DNA from: DASVXQ01 sp036392615
GTDB lineage: Bacteria > Actinomycetota > CALGFH01
Reading direction: 5' to 3'
DNA length: 22,401 bases
Assembly (NCBI GenBank): GCA_036392615.1
Contig: DASVXQ010000661.1
Coordinates: forward strand, 1-22,401
This document shows positions 6,272 to 13,838 of the stretch, in pieces. The translations under genes and the position numbers were made by a program. The notes below the pieces were generated by a model. It was not told the DNA's origin. It searched no databases and saw only the letters and a list, made by a program, of their open reading frames with translations. Within the stretch, counting starts at the first letter, position 1. The number at the start of each line of letters is the position of its first letter.

Positions 6272-7381
6272 TCAGCTGGGAGGCGCCGAGAGTCCGACTG
6301 CCGACGGCACCGGGTTGGCGTTCTCCTCGCTGGGTTCCGCGAAGCCTGACTCCGTCGATCGACTGAAGGGCTGTTCGTCTTCACCCGAGTCTGGCGCCTG
6401 ATGCTGAATCTCATGCGCTATCGGAGCAGCGTCGAGTCCGATGACGTCGCAGATGCGCTGGAGATCGTCGAGCGTGGCGAACTCGATGAGCACCTTGCCC
6501 TTGCGCTTGCCGATCTGGACCTTCACACGCGTATCGAATCGATCCGACAGCCGGTCGGCCAGCTCGGCAACGCCCGGGGCCTGAGGAATCGCGCGCTGGC
6601 GCGACTTCCGCTCGGCGTCTCCATCCGAAGGCCCGAACTCTCCGCTGAGCCGGCTCGCGAGCTCCTCTGCCTGCCGAACGGTGAGCCCCTCAGCTACGAT
6701 TCGGTCCGCCAAGCGCTCCTGCTGCTCGTGATCCACCAGCTTCATGACCGCGCGAGCGTGTCCAGCAGACAGCGTTCCGGCCGCGATGCGCCGCTGCACG
6801 CTCGGCGCCGCCTTCAGGAGGCGGAGGGCGTTGGTGATGCCAGACCGGCTCCGCCCAATTCTGGTTGCGAGCTCCTCGTGGGTGACGTCGAAGTCCGCAA
6901 GGAGGGACTCATATGCGGCCGCCTCCTCAAGAGGGTTCAGGTCCTCTCGATGAATGTTCTCGATCAGCGCGTCGCGCAGAAGGGTGTCTTCCTCGGTGAG
7001 CCGAATCACCGCGGGAACGGCCTTGAGGTTCGCCAGCTTCGCGGCACGAACTCTGCGTTCGCCCATGACGATCTGAAAGCGGTCTTCATATGGGCGGACG
7101 ATGATGGGCTGAAGGACTCCAACCGCCTCGATGCTTGCTGCCAACTCCTCGAGCGCGTCCTCGTCGAATGTCTCACGCGGCTGCCGAGGATTCGGGTCGA
7201 CGCGATCAAGCGGAACATCGATCAGCGTCGCCCCGACGAAGGAAGGTCGAGCCACCGGAGCTTGGGTGCCGCCGTCGTCCTGATCGCCGGCCTGGCGGAC
7301 TGACGCCTGCTCGCCGTCAGGCTTGGGGCTGCTGGGAATCAAGGCCTCCAGTCCACGACCAAGGCCGCCTCGGCGTCGCAT
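6272..7381 (-). CDS. parB: Chromosome-partitioning protein ParB (CTP-dependent parS-binding clamp)
   Basis: 369 residues. It begins with MRRRGGLGRGLEALI, the conserved ParA-interacting N-terminus. The CTP-binding domain includes DPNPRQPRE (62-70), GERRVRAAK (107-115; the usual GERRWRA has W where this has V) and ENIHREDLNPLEEA (141-154). The helix-turn-helix that reads parS is around 160-200 (LATRIGRSRSGITNALRLLK). The C-terminal dimerisation region (about 270-317) is followed by an extra acidic, Ser/Pro-rich tail of about 50 residues. Start and parA stop overlap as TGATG, so translation is coupled. Three parS-type sites lie in this window at 8332, 8503 and 13390, two of them inside the neighbouring parA gene. 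Confidence 0.97.
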   Translation of the reverse strand: MRRRGGLGRGLEALIPSSPKPDGEQASVRQAGDQDDGGTQAPVARPSFVGATLIDVPLDRVDPNPRQPRETFDEDALEELAASIEAVGVLQPIIVRPYEDRFQIVMGERRVRAAKLANLKAVPAVIRLTEEDTLLRDALIENIHREDLNPLEEAAAYESLLADFDVTHEELATRIGRSRSGITNALRLLKAAPSVQRRIAAGTLSAGHARAVMKLVDHEQQERLADRIVAEGLTVRQAEELASRLSGEFGPSDGDAERKSRQRAIPQAPGVAELADRLSDRFDTRVKVQIGKRKGKVLIEFATLDDLQRICDVIGLDAAPIAHEIQHQAPDSGEDEQPFSRSTESGFAEPSEENANPVPSAVGLSAPPS

Positions 7382-10300
7382 CAGTTGGCTCCTTCTTGAG
7401 TTGGCGCGAGTAGGCCCGTTCGGTCTGCAAGCTCCAGTGCAAGGTCCCGGTACGCAATGCCGCCCCGCGAGAGGGGATCGTAGAGAGCGATTGGAACTCC
7501 GTATCCAGGAGACTCGGAGAGCCGCACGCTTCTGGGAACAACGGTCTGATAGACCAAGTCGGTGAAGTGCTTTCGAACTTCCTGGACGACCTGCTCAGCG
7601 AGCCGCGTCCGGCCGTCGTACATAGTCAGGACGATGCCGCCGATGTGAAGGGCCTGGTTGAGGTTGACTCGAACCAGATCCACGTTGCGTAGGAGCTGAC
7701 CGAGCCCCTCCAGCGCGTAGTACTCGCACTGGATTGGGATCAGCAGTTCGTCGGCGGCGGCGAGCGCGTTGACGGTCAGGAGACCCAGCGACGGCGGGCA
7801 ATCGATGAAGACCAGATCGTAGTTGTAGCGAACCGCCCCGAGCGCCTGGCGAAGTCGCGTCTCGCGCGAGAAGGCATTCACCAACTCGACCTCCGCACCC
7901 GCGAGGTCGATCGTGCTCGGTAGTACGTCGAGATTCCCGACCGCCGTTTTGTGGATGGCCGACGCCGCGTCGGAGTCTCCCATCAAGACTTCATAGACCG
8001 ACGGTTCGATCTGTCGATGGTCGAGGCCGAGCCCTGTAGACGCGTTTCCCTGGGGATCGAGGTCCACGACCAGTACTCGTGCCCCAGCAAGTGCGAGGTA
8101 CGCCCCAAGGTTGACCGCGGTGGTGGACTTGCCAACGCCGCCCTTCTGGTTTGCCACTGCAATCGCGAAGCGTTTGTACGGACCGCGGTTGATCCGGAAC
8201 GTGACGCGAGCATCCCGCGCCGCCCGTTCGCTGTCGACAGTGGGCATCGACGCTTGGGACGAGGAGTCAGCGTGGTTGGTGCTTGCAGCCGGAGAGGCTG
8301 TGCCGCTCAGAGCAGTAGCCTGCGTGTCCGATGTTTCACGTGAAACATCGCTTTGAGCTTCGCCTGCCTCGGACTCCGCAGGCCCGTTGGTCCCTGGCAC
8401 CTCGGCCGCAGCCCGCAGCGCCGCCTCACGAACGGCGATCGCGGCTTCATCCTGCATGACCTCGTCCTCGCCCACGTTGTCGGCCACCTCTCCGGGACTC
8501 AATGTTTCAAGTGAAACATTGGTGCGGAGCTGCCCCGTAGGCGACGACGACTTCTTGCCCATCCGTCCACGACCGCGCCTCGACGCAGTCCGCGCGGCCG
8601 ATATGTTCTCCTTTTGCGGCCCAGCGACGCTAGTGGCATCTGATGCCAGAATGCCCTCCCTGCCGTCATCTGCCGACTCGCGGAGCGCAGCGTTCGTCTC
8701 CCCCGAACCCTGCTCGCCCACTACCGCCGTGCCGCTCCCCTGTTCCTCCGAGCCGCTCGGGGGCTCGCCCGTGCCGCTGGGGGGTTCCCCTGTGCCTGTG
8801 CTGCTCGAGGATTCCCCAGTGCCGCTGGCGGGTTCCCCCGTGCCGCTCGAGGATTCCCCTGTACCGCTCCCCGGTTCCCCCATGCCCTTCGGCGGTTCCT
8901 CCGAGCCGTTTCCCGGCTCCGCCGCGCCGTTCCCCGGCTTTGACGCCCCGTCCCGCAACTCCGCCGTGGTGTGCCGTGACTCCGCCATGCTGGGTTGTGA
9001 TTGCGCCATGCTGTGTTCCGGCTCTGCGCCGTGTTGCGGCTCCGCCATGCCGTTCCCTGGTTGCTCCGAGGCCTCGTCGCTTACTGCCGCCGAGCCGTTC
9101 CGCGGTCCCTCCGATCTGGTCCCTGGCCTCGCTATGCCGCTTCCCGGCTCCGCCGATGGGTCCGGCGACTCCGCGGGGCGGCCATGCGCTCGCGCCCTGC
9201 CACCCCACGGTCCTCCCCTGCTGCCCTGCGGTTCCACGGAGCCCGTTCCCGGTTCCCCCGTGCCATCCTCCATGTCCGTAGTGCCACCACCCTCGGGTTC
9301 CAGCCTGCCCCGCTCGGGCTCCGCCCTGACCCGCTCGGGTTCCGCCCTGCCGCCCTGCGTTGCCGCCTTGCCACCCTGCGGTTCCGGCCTGCCGCCCCGC
9401 GGTTCCGGCCTGCCGCCCTGCGGTTCCGGCCTGCCACCCTGCGGTTCCGGCCTGCCACCCCGCGGCTCTGCCTTGCCCTGGGGTTCTGGCCTGCCGCCCT
9501 GAAGTTCCGCCGAGCTCCCCAGCGCATCATCGGGATCCGCCGGAGACGAGCCATCCCTGAGTTCCATGTGAACCGACCCACCGCCCATCACCGCCGGCGA
9601 AGCCAACCTCTGAACGATCTCCTCCAGACCGGGTTCCAGCCCTGGCGGCGCATCCTCGGACGGATCGATCTCCGGCGACCCGGAGGACAGCCCGGGTGTC
9701 GCGAATCGAATCTTGGACTGCTCTTGCTCACCTTGCTGATCCGCCAGTACGTCGTCGGCCTCCGACGCTGAGGCAAACCAATCAGGAACAGGACCGAAGC
9801 CCACCTGTCCCGCTCCGGGCGTGCCTGTCTTGGCTGCCGGAGGCGCGGGATCTGCCGTCGCGTCGCTGTCCATTGCAGCAGCGCCATCAGGGGCCCGGTC
9901 GCCTCCGTCAGCATCAGCACCGTGGTCGCCTTGGTCGGCACCGTCACCTAACAGAGTCCTTGGACCCGCATCCAGCTCACCGAACCTTGGAACAGCCGGA
10001 TCAGACTCCCCGATCGAGGCAGAAGCGGGGTTGGAAGCCCCACTCGAGGCAGTCGACGAGGCGGCGGACAAATCGTCTGCAGCATGCCCAGCTTGTCCAG
10101 GCCTCGGCGAATGGGTGGGCTCTACCGATGCCTCGCTGGTCACGGGCCGTTCTGGCATGCCGGGTCCCACGGCCTCAGCGTCTTCCGCTGCGCCCGCTGG
10201 ATGGGCCGGTTCCTGAGCTTGGCGCGGCTCAGGCTCCAAGTCCTTACCCAGCTTCATCGGAGTGGCTGTCGCTGACTCAGCTTCGATTGCGCCATGCGTG

Positions 10301-11151
10301 GCCGATTGCATCGCTCCATCGCTCATCGACGATTCGGACCCTGGCTCGGATGTGTCGATGGCAGCGGACTGGGATGCCGTGGTCGCATCATGGGATGCCG
10401 TGGATGCACCCTCCGTGGAGGAGAAATCGGAGCGCTGCCCGACCGCTCGCTGTTCGGCCCTGCCGCTCGGAGCCGTACCGATGCCTTGGTTATTGACAGG
10501 CCTCAGTGAGGGATCAGACCCTTCCAATGGACCCGATTCCTGAATGGCTGATTCCGGCTCGCCGGCACGTCCCACATTCGATGCGGGAAGCGGATCGCCA
10601 GCGTCTCCCAGACTCGAGGCGGGGAGGGGGTCGCCAGTGCTTCCTCCATTGGTGGCCGGGAGCTGGTCAGCAACGGAACGATCTCTCTCCGGCGCCGTAG
10701 CATCGGCTGTTGGCGGCTGGCCAGCACCTTGCCCGGACAGCGCTGGCCTCCTCTGGGCGGCTGCGGCAGTTCCGGCATCGGTTGCATCACCTTGCTCTGG
10801 AGCGCCATCGGTCGTATCGACAGAAGCCGCTTCACCAGTGGCCTCAATGGCGGTGATCGATGCCTCTCCAGAGGTATCGGGCTCCACCGAGTCGTCGAAC
10901 CACGAGCCACTCCTGGTCGCCCCGGCGCGCACTGCCGGCGATCCCGGAGATACACCGGCACCATCAATGCTCGCCTGACCTCCTACCGGTGCAGCAGTCA
11001 GGGTGCCGCCGCCGAGGCTGGTGTCTTGATGCGCGGACTCTGGGGGCGACGCGTCTGGAGAAGGTGCCGCCTCAGGTTCGCTCACGTGCCGCTCTGGACG
11101 CTGTTCCTTGACTTGCTTGCCGATGCCGAATGCTCGTAGTAGTCGTCTCAT
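7381..11151 (-). CDS. parA: ParA partition ATPase with giant disordered N-terminal extension
   Basis: The last 275 residues or so are a standard ParA: the deviant Walker A KGGVGKST (about 1003-1010), DLDPQGNAS, the Walker B region FIDCPPSLG, and the ParA signature up to ALELADR. It binds DNA as an ATP dimer and is released by ParB. The frame stays open for about 970 codons upstream, giving 1,256 residues against 260-350 for most ParA proteins. The extension begins MRRLLRAFGIGKQVKEQ, a basic amphipathic helix. It is then almost wholly A/G/E/S/P/D/T-rich and acidic, with 7-residue repeats of RPEPQGG type (about 550-617) and GTGEPPS type (about 730-800). ATG 11151 (or the adjacent TTG 11154) has AGGA close upstream. 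An internal ATG (8247) would give a normal 288-residue ParA but lacks a ribosome-binding site, so the short form cannot be excluded. Confidence 0.85.
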   Translation of the reverse strand: MRRLLRAFGIGKQVKEQRPERHVSEPEAAPSPDASPPESAHQDTSLGGGTLTAAPVGGQASIDGAGVSPGSPAVRAGATRSGSWFDDSVEPDTSGEASITAIEATGEAASVDTTDGAPEQGDATDAGTAAAAQRRPALSGQGAGQPPTADATAPERDRSVADQLPATNGGSTGDPLPASSLGDAGDPLPASNVGRAGEPESAIQESGPLEGSDPSLRPVNNQGIGTAPSGRAEQRAVGQRSDFSSTEGASTASHDATTASQSAAIDTSEPGSESSMSDGAMQSATHGAIEAESATATPMKLGKDLEPEPRQAQEPAHPAGAAEDAEAVGPGMPERPVTSEASVEPTHSPRPGQAGHAADDLSAASSTASSGASNPASASIGESDPAVPRFGELDAGPRTLLGDGADQGDHGADADGGDRAPDGAAAMDSDATADPAPPAAKTGTPGAGQVGFGPVPDWFASASEADDVLADQQGEQEQSKIRFATPGLSSGSPEIDPSEDAPPGLEPGLEEIVQRLASPAVMGGGSVHMELRDGSSPADPDDALGSSAELQGGRPEPQGKAEPRGGRPEPQGGRPEPQGGRPEPRGGRPEPQGGKAATQGGRAEPERVRAEPERGRLEPEGGGTTDMEDGTGEPGTGSVEPQGSRGGPWGGRARAHGRPAESPDPSAEPGSGIARPGTRSEGPRNGSAAVSDEASEQPGNGMAEPQHGAEPEHSMAQSQPSMAESRHTTAELRDGASKPGNGAAEPGNGSEEPPKGMGEPGSGTGESSSGTGEPASGTGESSSSTGTGEPPSGTGEPPSGSEEQGSGTAVVGEQGSGETNAALRESADDGREGILASDATSVAGPQKENISAARTASRRGRGRMGKKSSSPTGQLRTNVSLETLSPGEVADNVGEDEVMQDEAAIAVREAALRAAAEVPGTNGPAESEAGEAQSDVSRETSDTQATALSGTASPAASTNHADSSSQASMPTVDSERAARDARVTFRINRGPYKRFAIAVANQKGGVGKSTTAVNLGAYLALAGARVLVVDLDPQGNASTGLGLDHRQIEPSVYEVLMGDSDAASAIHKTAVGNLDVLPSTIDLAGAEVELVNAFSRETRLRQALGAVRYNYDLVFIDCPPSLGLLTVNALAAADELLIPIQCEYYALEGLGQLLRNVDLVRVNLNQALHIGGIVLTMYDGRTRLAEQVVQEVRKHFTDLVYQTVVPRSVRLSESPGYGVPIALYDPLSRGGIAYRDLALELADRTGLLAPTQEGAN
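8332..8347. promoter_or_regulatory. parS: parS centromere site (perfect), inside parA
   Basis: TGTTTCACGTGAAACA is the exact 16-bp bacterial parS palindrome recognised by ParB. It sits in frame in the ParA extension and is read on the minus strand as DVSRETS (codons about 935-940), about 65 codons before the ATPase domain. Confidence 0.95.
8503..8518. promoter_or_regulatory. parS: parS-like site (one central mismatch), inside parA
   Basis: TGTTTCAAGTGAAACA differs from perfect parS at one central base (C to A), leaving both outer half-sites intact. It is read as NVSLETL in ParA. Centre-to-centre distance to the perfect site at 8332 is 171 bp. It should bind ParB, perhaps more weakly. Confidence 0.8.
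8757..8950. repeat. 21-bp tandem repeats encoding GTGEPPS-type heptads in ParA
   Basis: About nine degenerate 21-bp units of the form gttcccccgtgccgctcgagg (plus-strand reading; one unit shown at its 20-base limit here: GTTCCCCCGTGCCGCTCGAG plus G). Units drift by substitution but keep the 21-bp phase, except one with a short insertion. On the minus strand they encode Gly/Ser/Thr-Gly-Glu-Pro heptads of the disordered ParA extension. Confidence 0.8.
9300..9500. repeat. 21-bp tandem repeats encoding RPEPQGG heptads in ParA
   Basis: Four nearly identical 21-bp copies run from 9377 to 9460. They share the core TGCGGTTCCGGCCTGCC and differ at one or two positions, with degenerate copies on both sides out to about 9300 and 9500. 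The minus-strand product is (G)GRPEPQG repeated. The near identity of the central copies suggests recent slippage or unequal crossing-over. Confidence 0.85.
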
Positions 11152-11173
11152 CAATCCTGGCTTTGATTTGGGC

Positions 11174-11188
11174 TGGGCCGACGGCCCA
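11174..11188. other. Short hairpin upstream of parA
   Basis: TGGGCC-GAC-GGCCCA, a perfect 6-bp stem, lies 23-37 nt before the parA start in the 262-bp rsmG-parA gap. It may end the rsmG transcript or shape the parA leader. Confidence 0.35.
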
Positions 11189-11272
11189 TCGTGGCCTTGA
11201 CGAGCGATGCGTCTCGCCTCCCTTCAGCCGGCGACTCCTTGGACCGCCGCACCGCGGCATGGCCCATGTCGC

Positions 11273-11288
11273 CGCTGTCGAGACAGCG
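11273..11288. promoter_or_regulatory. 16-bp quasi-palindrome in the rsmG-parA gap
   Basis: CGCTGTC-GA-GACAGCG has perfect 7-bp arms around a 2-nt centre, a geometry more like an operator than a terminator. It lies midway between rsmG and parA. No regulator can be assigned. Confidence 0.35.
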
Positions 11289-11416
11289 AGCCGAACCGCT
11301 ATCCGACCCGACCCGCCGACCTCCTCAACAACTCACGCCCCGCCATCCAGCAGTCGTCGCATGCTGACGCTCCACCGGACCTTGGCGGACTGCCACGGAG
11401 GCATCCGTACGCCAGA

Positions 11417-12088
11417 TCAGCCAGCGCCGAGTGGGCTCCGTGCCGGTACGCCGGATCGTCGGGGAAAGCGGGGGGAGGTCGCGGCGATCTTCGTCATCAT
11501 AACGACGGAGCCACCTTGGTCAATCGGTGAGCTGGGATTGGGGATAACTTCGCCCACCTCAGCACCCAACATTGCGCAAGCTCTGGCGAGCTGCCGCATC
11601 TCTGGCTCGCTCGGGACACCACGAGGGACGAGCAAGACACCGCCAGGCCGCAACAGCGGCACCCCGAGTTCAGCCACCACCGAGAGCGGGCCGAGCGCGC
11701 GGGCGGTCGCGACATCGAAGCGCTCACGGTTGGCGCCGCGGCCGAAGTCCTCCAGGCGTGCATGCACCACTCGGACGTTCTTGAACCCAAGGCTCTTGGC
11801 GGTGGCTTCCACCCAGTCCGTGCGTCGGCGCTGAGCATCCACGAGCGTGAACCGCGTCGCCGGGTACGCCGCCGCGAGCGGCAACCCAGGCAGACCAGCA
11901 CCGGAACCGAGATCGACCCATTCCTCGCCGGGAAGAGGAGACCGAATCTTCGCCAGGCCAAGAGCATCCTCGAGATGGCGCTCCCGCAATCGCTCACCCT
12001 CGCGGGGGCCAAGGAACCCTCGCTCCACAGCTTCGAGATATGCCTGTTCAAGCTCTCCTAGCAAGATCTCTGCCCGTTCGTCACGCAT
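11417..12088 (-). CDS. rsmG: 16S rRNA (guanine-527-N7)-methyltransferase RsmG (GidB)
   Basis: SAM-dependent methyltransferase that makes m7G527 in 16S rRNA; loss commonly gives low-level streptomycin resistance. It has 223 residues, the normal size. The SAM-binding motif I is VDLGSGAGLPGLPLA (about 58-72), followed by TLVDAQRRRTDWV with the ribose-binding acid, and ATARALGPLSVVAELGVPLLRPGG. The end FPRRSGVPARSPLG is the usual RsmG C-terminus. ATG 12088 is chosen because family homology begins there; the frame stays open upstream without homology. GGAGG sits about 15 nt before ATG 12088, a long spacing. It lies between parA and jag as in most actinobacteria, but is separated from jag by 1.75 kb. 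Confidence 0.95.
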   Translation of the reverse strand: MRDERAEILLGELEQAYLEAVERGFLGPREGERLRERHLEDALGLAKIRSPLPGEEWVDLGSGAGLPGLPLAAAYPATRFTLVDAQRRRTDWVEATAKSLGFKNVRVVHARLEDFGRGANRERFDVATARALGPLSVVAELGVPLLRPGGVLLVPRGVPSEPEMRQLARACAMLGAEVGEVIPNPSSPIDQGGSVVMMTKIAATSPRFPRRSGVPARSPLGAG

Positions 12089-12477
12089 CCTGGACCACTG
12101 GATCCTCCAACCTCTCCCGTCTCTTGGAGGTCTCGGCAGCGGGCCGAGCAAGGCAGTCCGCTCCCTATTCCCTATAAGGAATCGATTGTCCCGGACCCCG
12201 ATCTCTACGGCACACGGCCACGACGGTCCAAGGAGCCTTGCCGCGACGGCTAGCCTAGCCTTGCCTTCGAGGCACGGCCTCCCATCGGCTGGCCGAGGGA
12301 CGCCGGGCGGAGTACGTGAGCCGGCCGCCAGCGCGCTGAGGGCCAAGACGACGTCCGGAACGTCCACCGACGCGCTGACGAGCAACCGGATCACCTCGAT
12401 GGGGACCGCGAGACTTCGAAGGACGAGCAGAGCGGGTCCGACCCGTGCGGCCACTGATCGATGAGGAACCCGCTTGC

Positions 12478-12745
12478 GGGCTGATCGCCAGGCCGGGTCT
12501 GCTCCGCCGCGGCCGATCGCCAAGGCGGCCTGCTCCGCCGCGGCCAACTGAAAAGCTGAGCCTGCTCCCCCCGGCCAAAAGGCTCACCGTGCTCCACCGC
12601 GGGGGGTCGACAAGCGAACCCCCCATCGCGACTGATCGACAGGCTCAGCCTGTCCCCCCGGCTCGTGGAAGGGCTCAGCCCATTCCACCGCAGCCGATCG
12701 ACAGGCTCCCTGCTCCTGGCGGCTGCTCCACAGGCTGCACCTACT
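12478..12745. repeat. Degenerate ~25-35-bp tandem repeats
   Basis: About eight imperfect units share the pattern GATCGACAGGCT...CCTGCTCC...CCGCGG. Examples are GATCGCCAAGGCGGCCTG, GATCGACAGGCTCAGCCTG and GATCGACAGGCTCCCTGC. Units carry small internal inverted repeats (GGCTCAGCC type). Lengths and sequences vary too much for CRISPR. Origin and role are unknown. Confidence 0.5.
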
Positions 12746-13101
12746 CTGACGGGGTTTGCTCGCCGAGGCGGACAGCGACGCCGCGCACCAGCGGCAAGGA
12801 GGCTCGGAGTGCGCCGATGCGGGTGACGACGGCACCGTGTCCCGCCGGCCGCGTTGATGCCCTCTAGGTCGTCTTCGCTAGCTGGCTCATTGAGCGCGCC
12901 TGCTACGGCGACCCTGTCGGAGCGATGTCGAGGCGGTAAGGGAGAAGTTCCACCTCTTGGCCGGCACGCCACCATCGAGATCGAGGTGTACGGCCACTGG
13001 GGCATGCACTGTCTCTACGCCTTCGTCCATGAGGTTGGCGGTACCACTGCCGCAACCCAGCGATGACCTGACTTCGATGCTGCAGGGATCGGGTCGGTGC
13101 C

Positions 13102-13137
13102 ACCAACCACTTGCGGGCTACCAACCACTTGCGGGCC
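13102..13137. repeat. 18-bp tandem duplication
   Basis: ACCAACCACTTGCGGGC occurs twice in direct succession (13102-13118 and 13120-13136) with an 18-bp period, 17 of 18 positions identical. Probably a recent slippage event. Confidence 0.8.
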
Positions 13138-13329
13138 ACAGAGGTTGAACGCCCGCAGGCGGAGGGTTTGGGGAGGTTCATTGGTGAGTGCCTGAGTGCC
13201 CATCGATTCCGCAGACCGAAGAGGTCGCTGGCCGCTCGGCGGAGGTCGGCGGGGACGGAGTCAGCACCGGTGGTGCGGCTCAAGGGATATGCCGGCTGCA
13301 CAGAAGGCATGGCTCAGCCGTCCACAGGG

Positions 13330-13360
13330 CCGAGCCGTCACGTTGGTCGCGACGGCTCGG
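13330..13360. other. Hairpin beside the third parS
   Basis: CCGAGCCGTC (13330-13339) and GACGGCTCGG (13351-13360) are perfect 10-bp inverted repeats with an 11-nt loop, ending 20 bp before the parS palindrome. A CCGTCCACA DnaA-box-like 9-mer (13318-13326) lies just before it. It could be a terminator or part of the centromere architecture. Confidence 0.55.
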
Positions 13361-13380
13361 ACTGAACAGCGGAAAGCCCT

Positions 13381-13414
13381 GGAACGCAATGTTTCACGTG
13401 AAACATTGCGTTCC
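13381..13414. promoter_or_regulatory. parS: parS centromere site within a perfect 34-bp palindrome
   Basis: The perfect 16-bp parS TGTTTCACGTGAAACA occupies 13390-13405. The symmetry continues outward for 9 more bases on each side (left arm GGAACGCAATGTTTCAC, right arm its exact reverse complement) and stops abruptly at 13380/13415. It is intergenic, about 4 kb from the centre of oriC. ParB binding to the core is established biology; a role for the flanking symmetry is unknown. Confidence 0.95.
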
Positions 13415-13758
13415 GGATCGGCACCGCCCCACAGCGGGGCTTCCGGCGGATCACTGTGATCCTGTGGTCGTTATCCATCCATCGGAGTCCCTCACCGGGT
13501 CAGGCGACCGATCCATCCATTGCGCCAAGGCGTACGCCAGTCCCTGGAGCCGGATGCGGCGATAGCCCGTTTGACGCGAGGCCGGTCACGGTCGAGGGCG
13601 GCGGGCTCCACTCCGAGATCCAACAGATCCGCACGCGTTGATCGAGCCGCATCTGCTATCCCTAACCGCACACCGCCCCCCATCCCCGGCGCCCCGGGAA
13701 CCGGACGCGGGCGGGGCAGCCCGACGAAGTGCCGCACAAATCAGGAAGGCTTGGGCCT

Positions 13759-13789
13759 GGTAGGACCACGAGACAAGACAGGACCTACC
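13759..13789 (-). terminator. Hairpin downstream of jag (operon terminator candidate)
   Basis: GGTAGGACC (13759-13767) pairs with GGACCTACC (13781-13789) as a 9-bp stem with one A-A mismatch and a 13-nt loop, beginning 50 nt past the jag stop. It is plausibly the end of the rpmH-jag operon. No T-tract. Confidence 0.45.
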
Positions 13790-13838
13790 GTCGGGCATCG
13801 TCAGAGGTCGATCTCGGCGGCGGAGCAAGCGTGGCCGG

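Larger units (their letters stand above)
12089..13838. other. 1.75-kb non-coding region between rsmG and jag, with repeats and a parS
   Basis: Frames of up to about 200 codons exist on both strands but overlap heavily, show Arg/Pro/Ser-rich shadow composition and lack domains. I see no protein gene I would defend. Recognisable contents, left to right, are an A/T-rich palindromic ATTCCCTATAAGGAAT at 12167-12182 (upstream of rsmG, a possible promoter site), a degenerate repeat block (about 12478-12745), an 18-bp tandem duplication (13102-13137), a 10-bp-stem hairpin (13330-13360), a 34-bp palindrome containing parS (13381-13414) and a jag-proximal hairpin (13759-13789). Confidence 0.65.

Noticed and set aside
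5644..6414. Overlapping frames on both strands in the parB/ligase gap as possible transposase remnants
   Set aside because: No catalytic motif or recognisable family could be read in any frame; left as non-coding.
8387..9502. 371-codon plus-strand frame rich in Pro, Ser and Cys opposite parA
   Set aside because: It is the antisense shadow of the 21-bp repeats in parA: repeat units divisible by three keep several frames open. It has no domain, and it would overlap a frame that ends in a bona fide ATPase.
12089..12547. 376-residue version of RsmG
   Set aside because: Residues before MRDERAEILL show no RsmG similarity, and the family starts where ATG 12088 lies.
12478..12745. CRISPR array
   Set aside because: Units are of variable length and poorly conserved, with no constant repeat/unique spacer alternation and no cas genes.
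13492..13737. 81-codon minus-strand frame downstream of jag (GTG 13737)
   Set aside because: It looks somewhat protein-like but has no ribosome-binding site and no family resemblance; not enough to call a gene.
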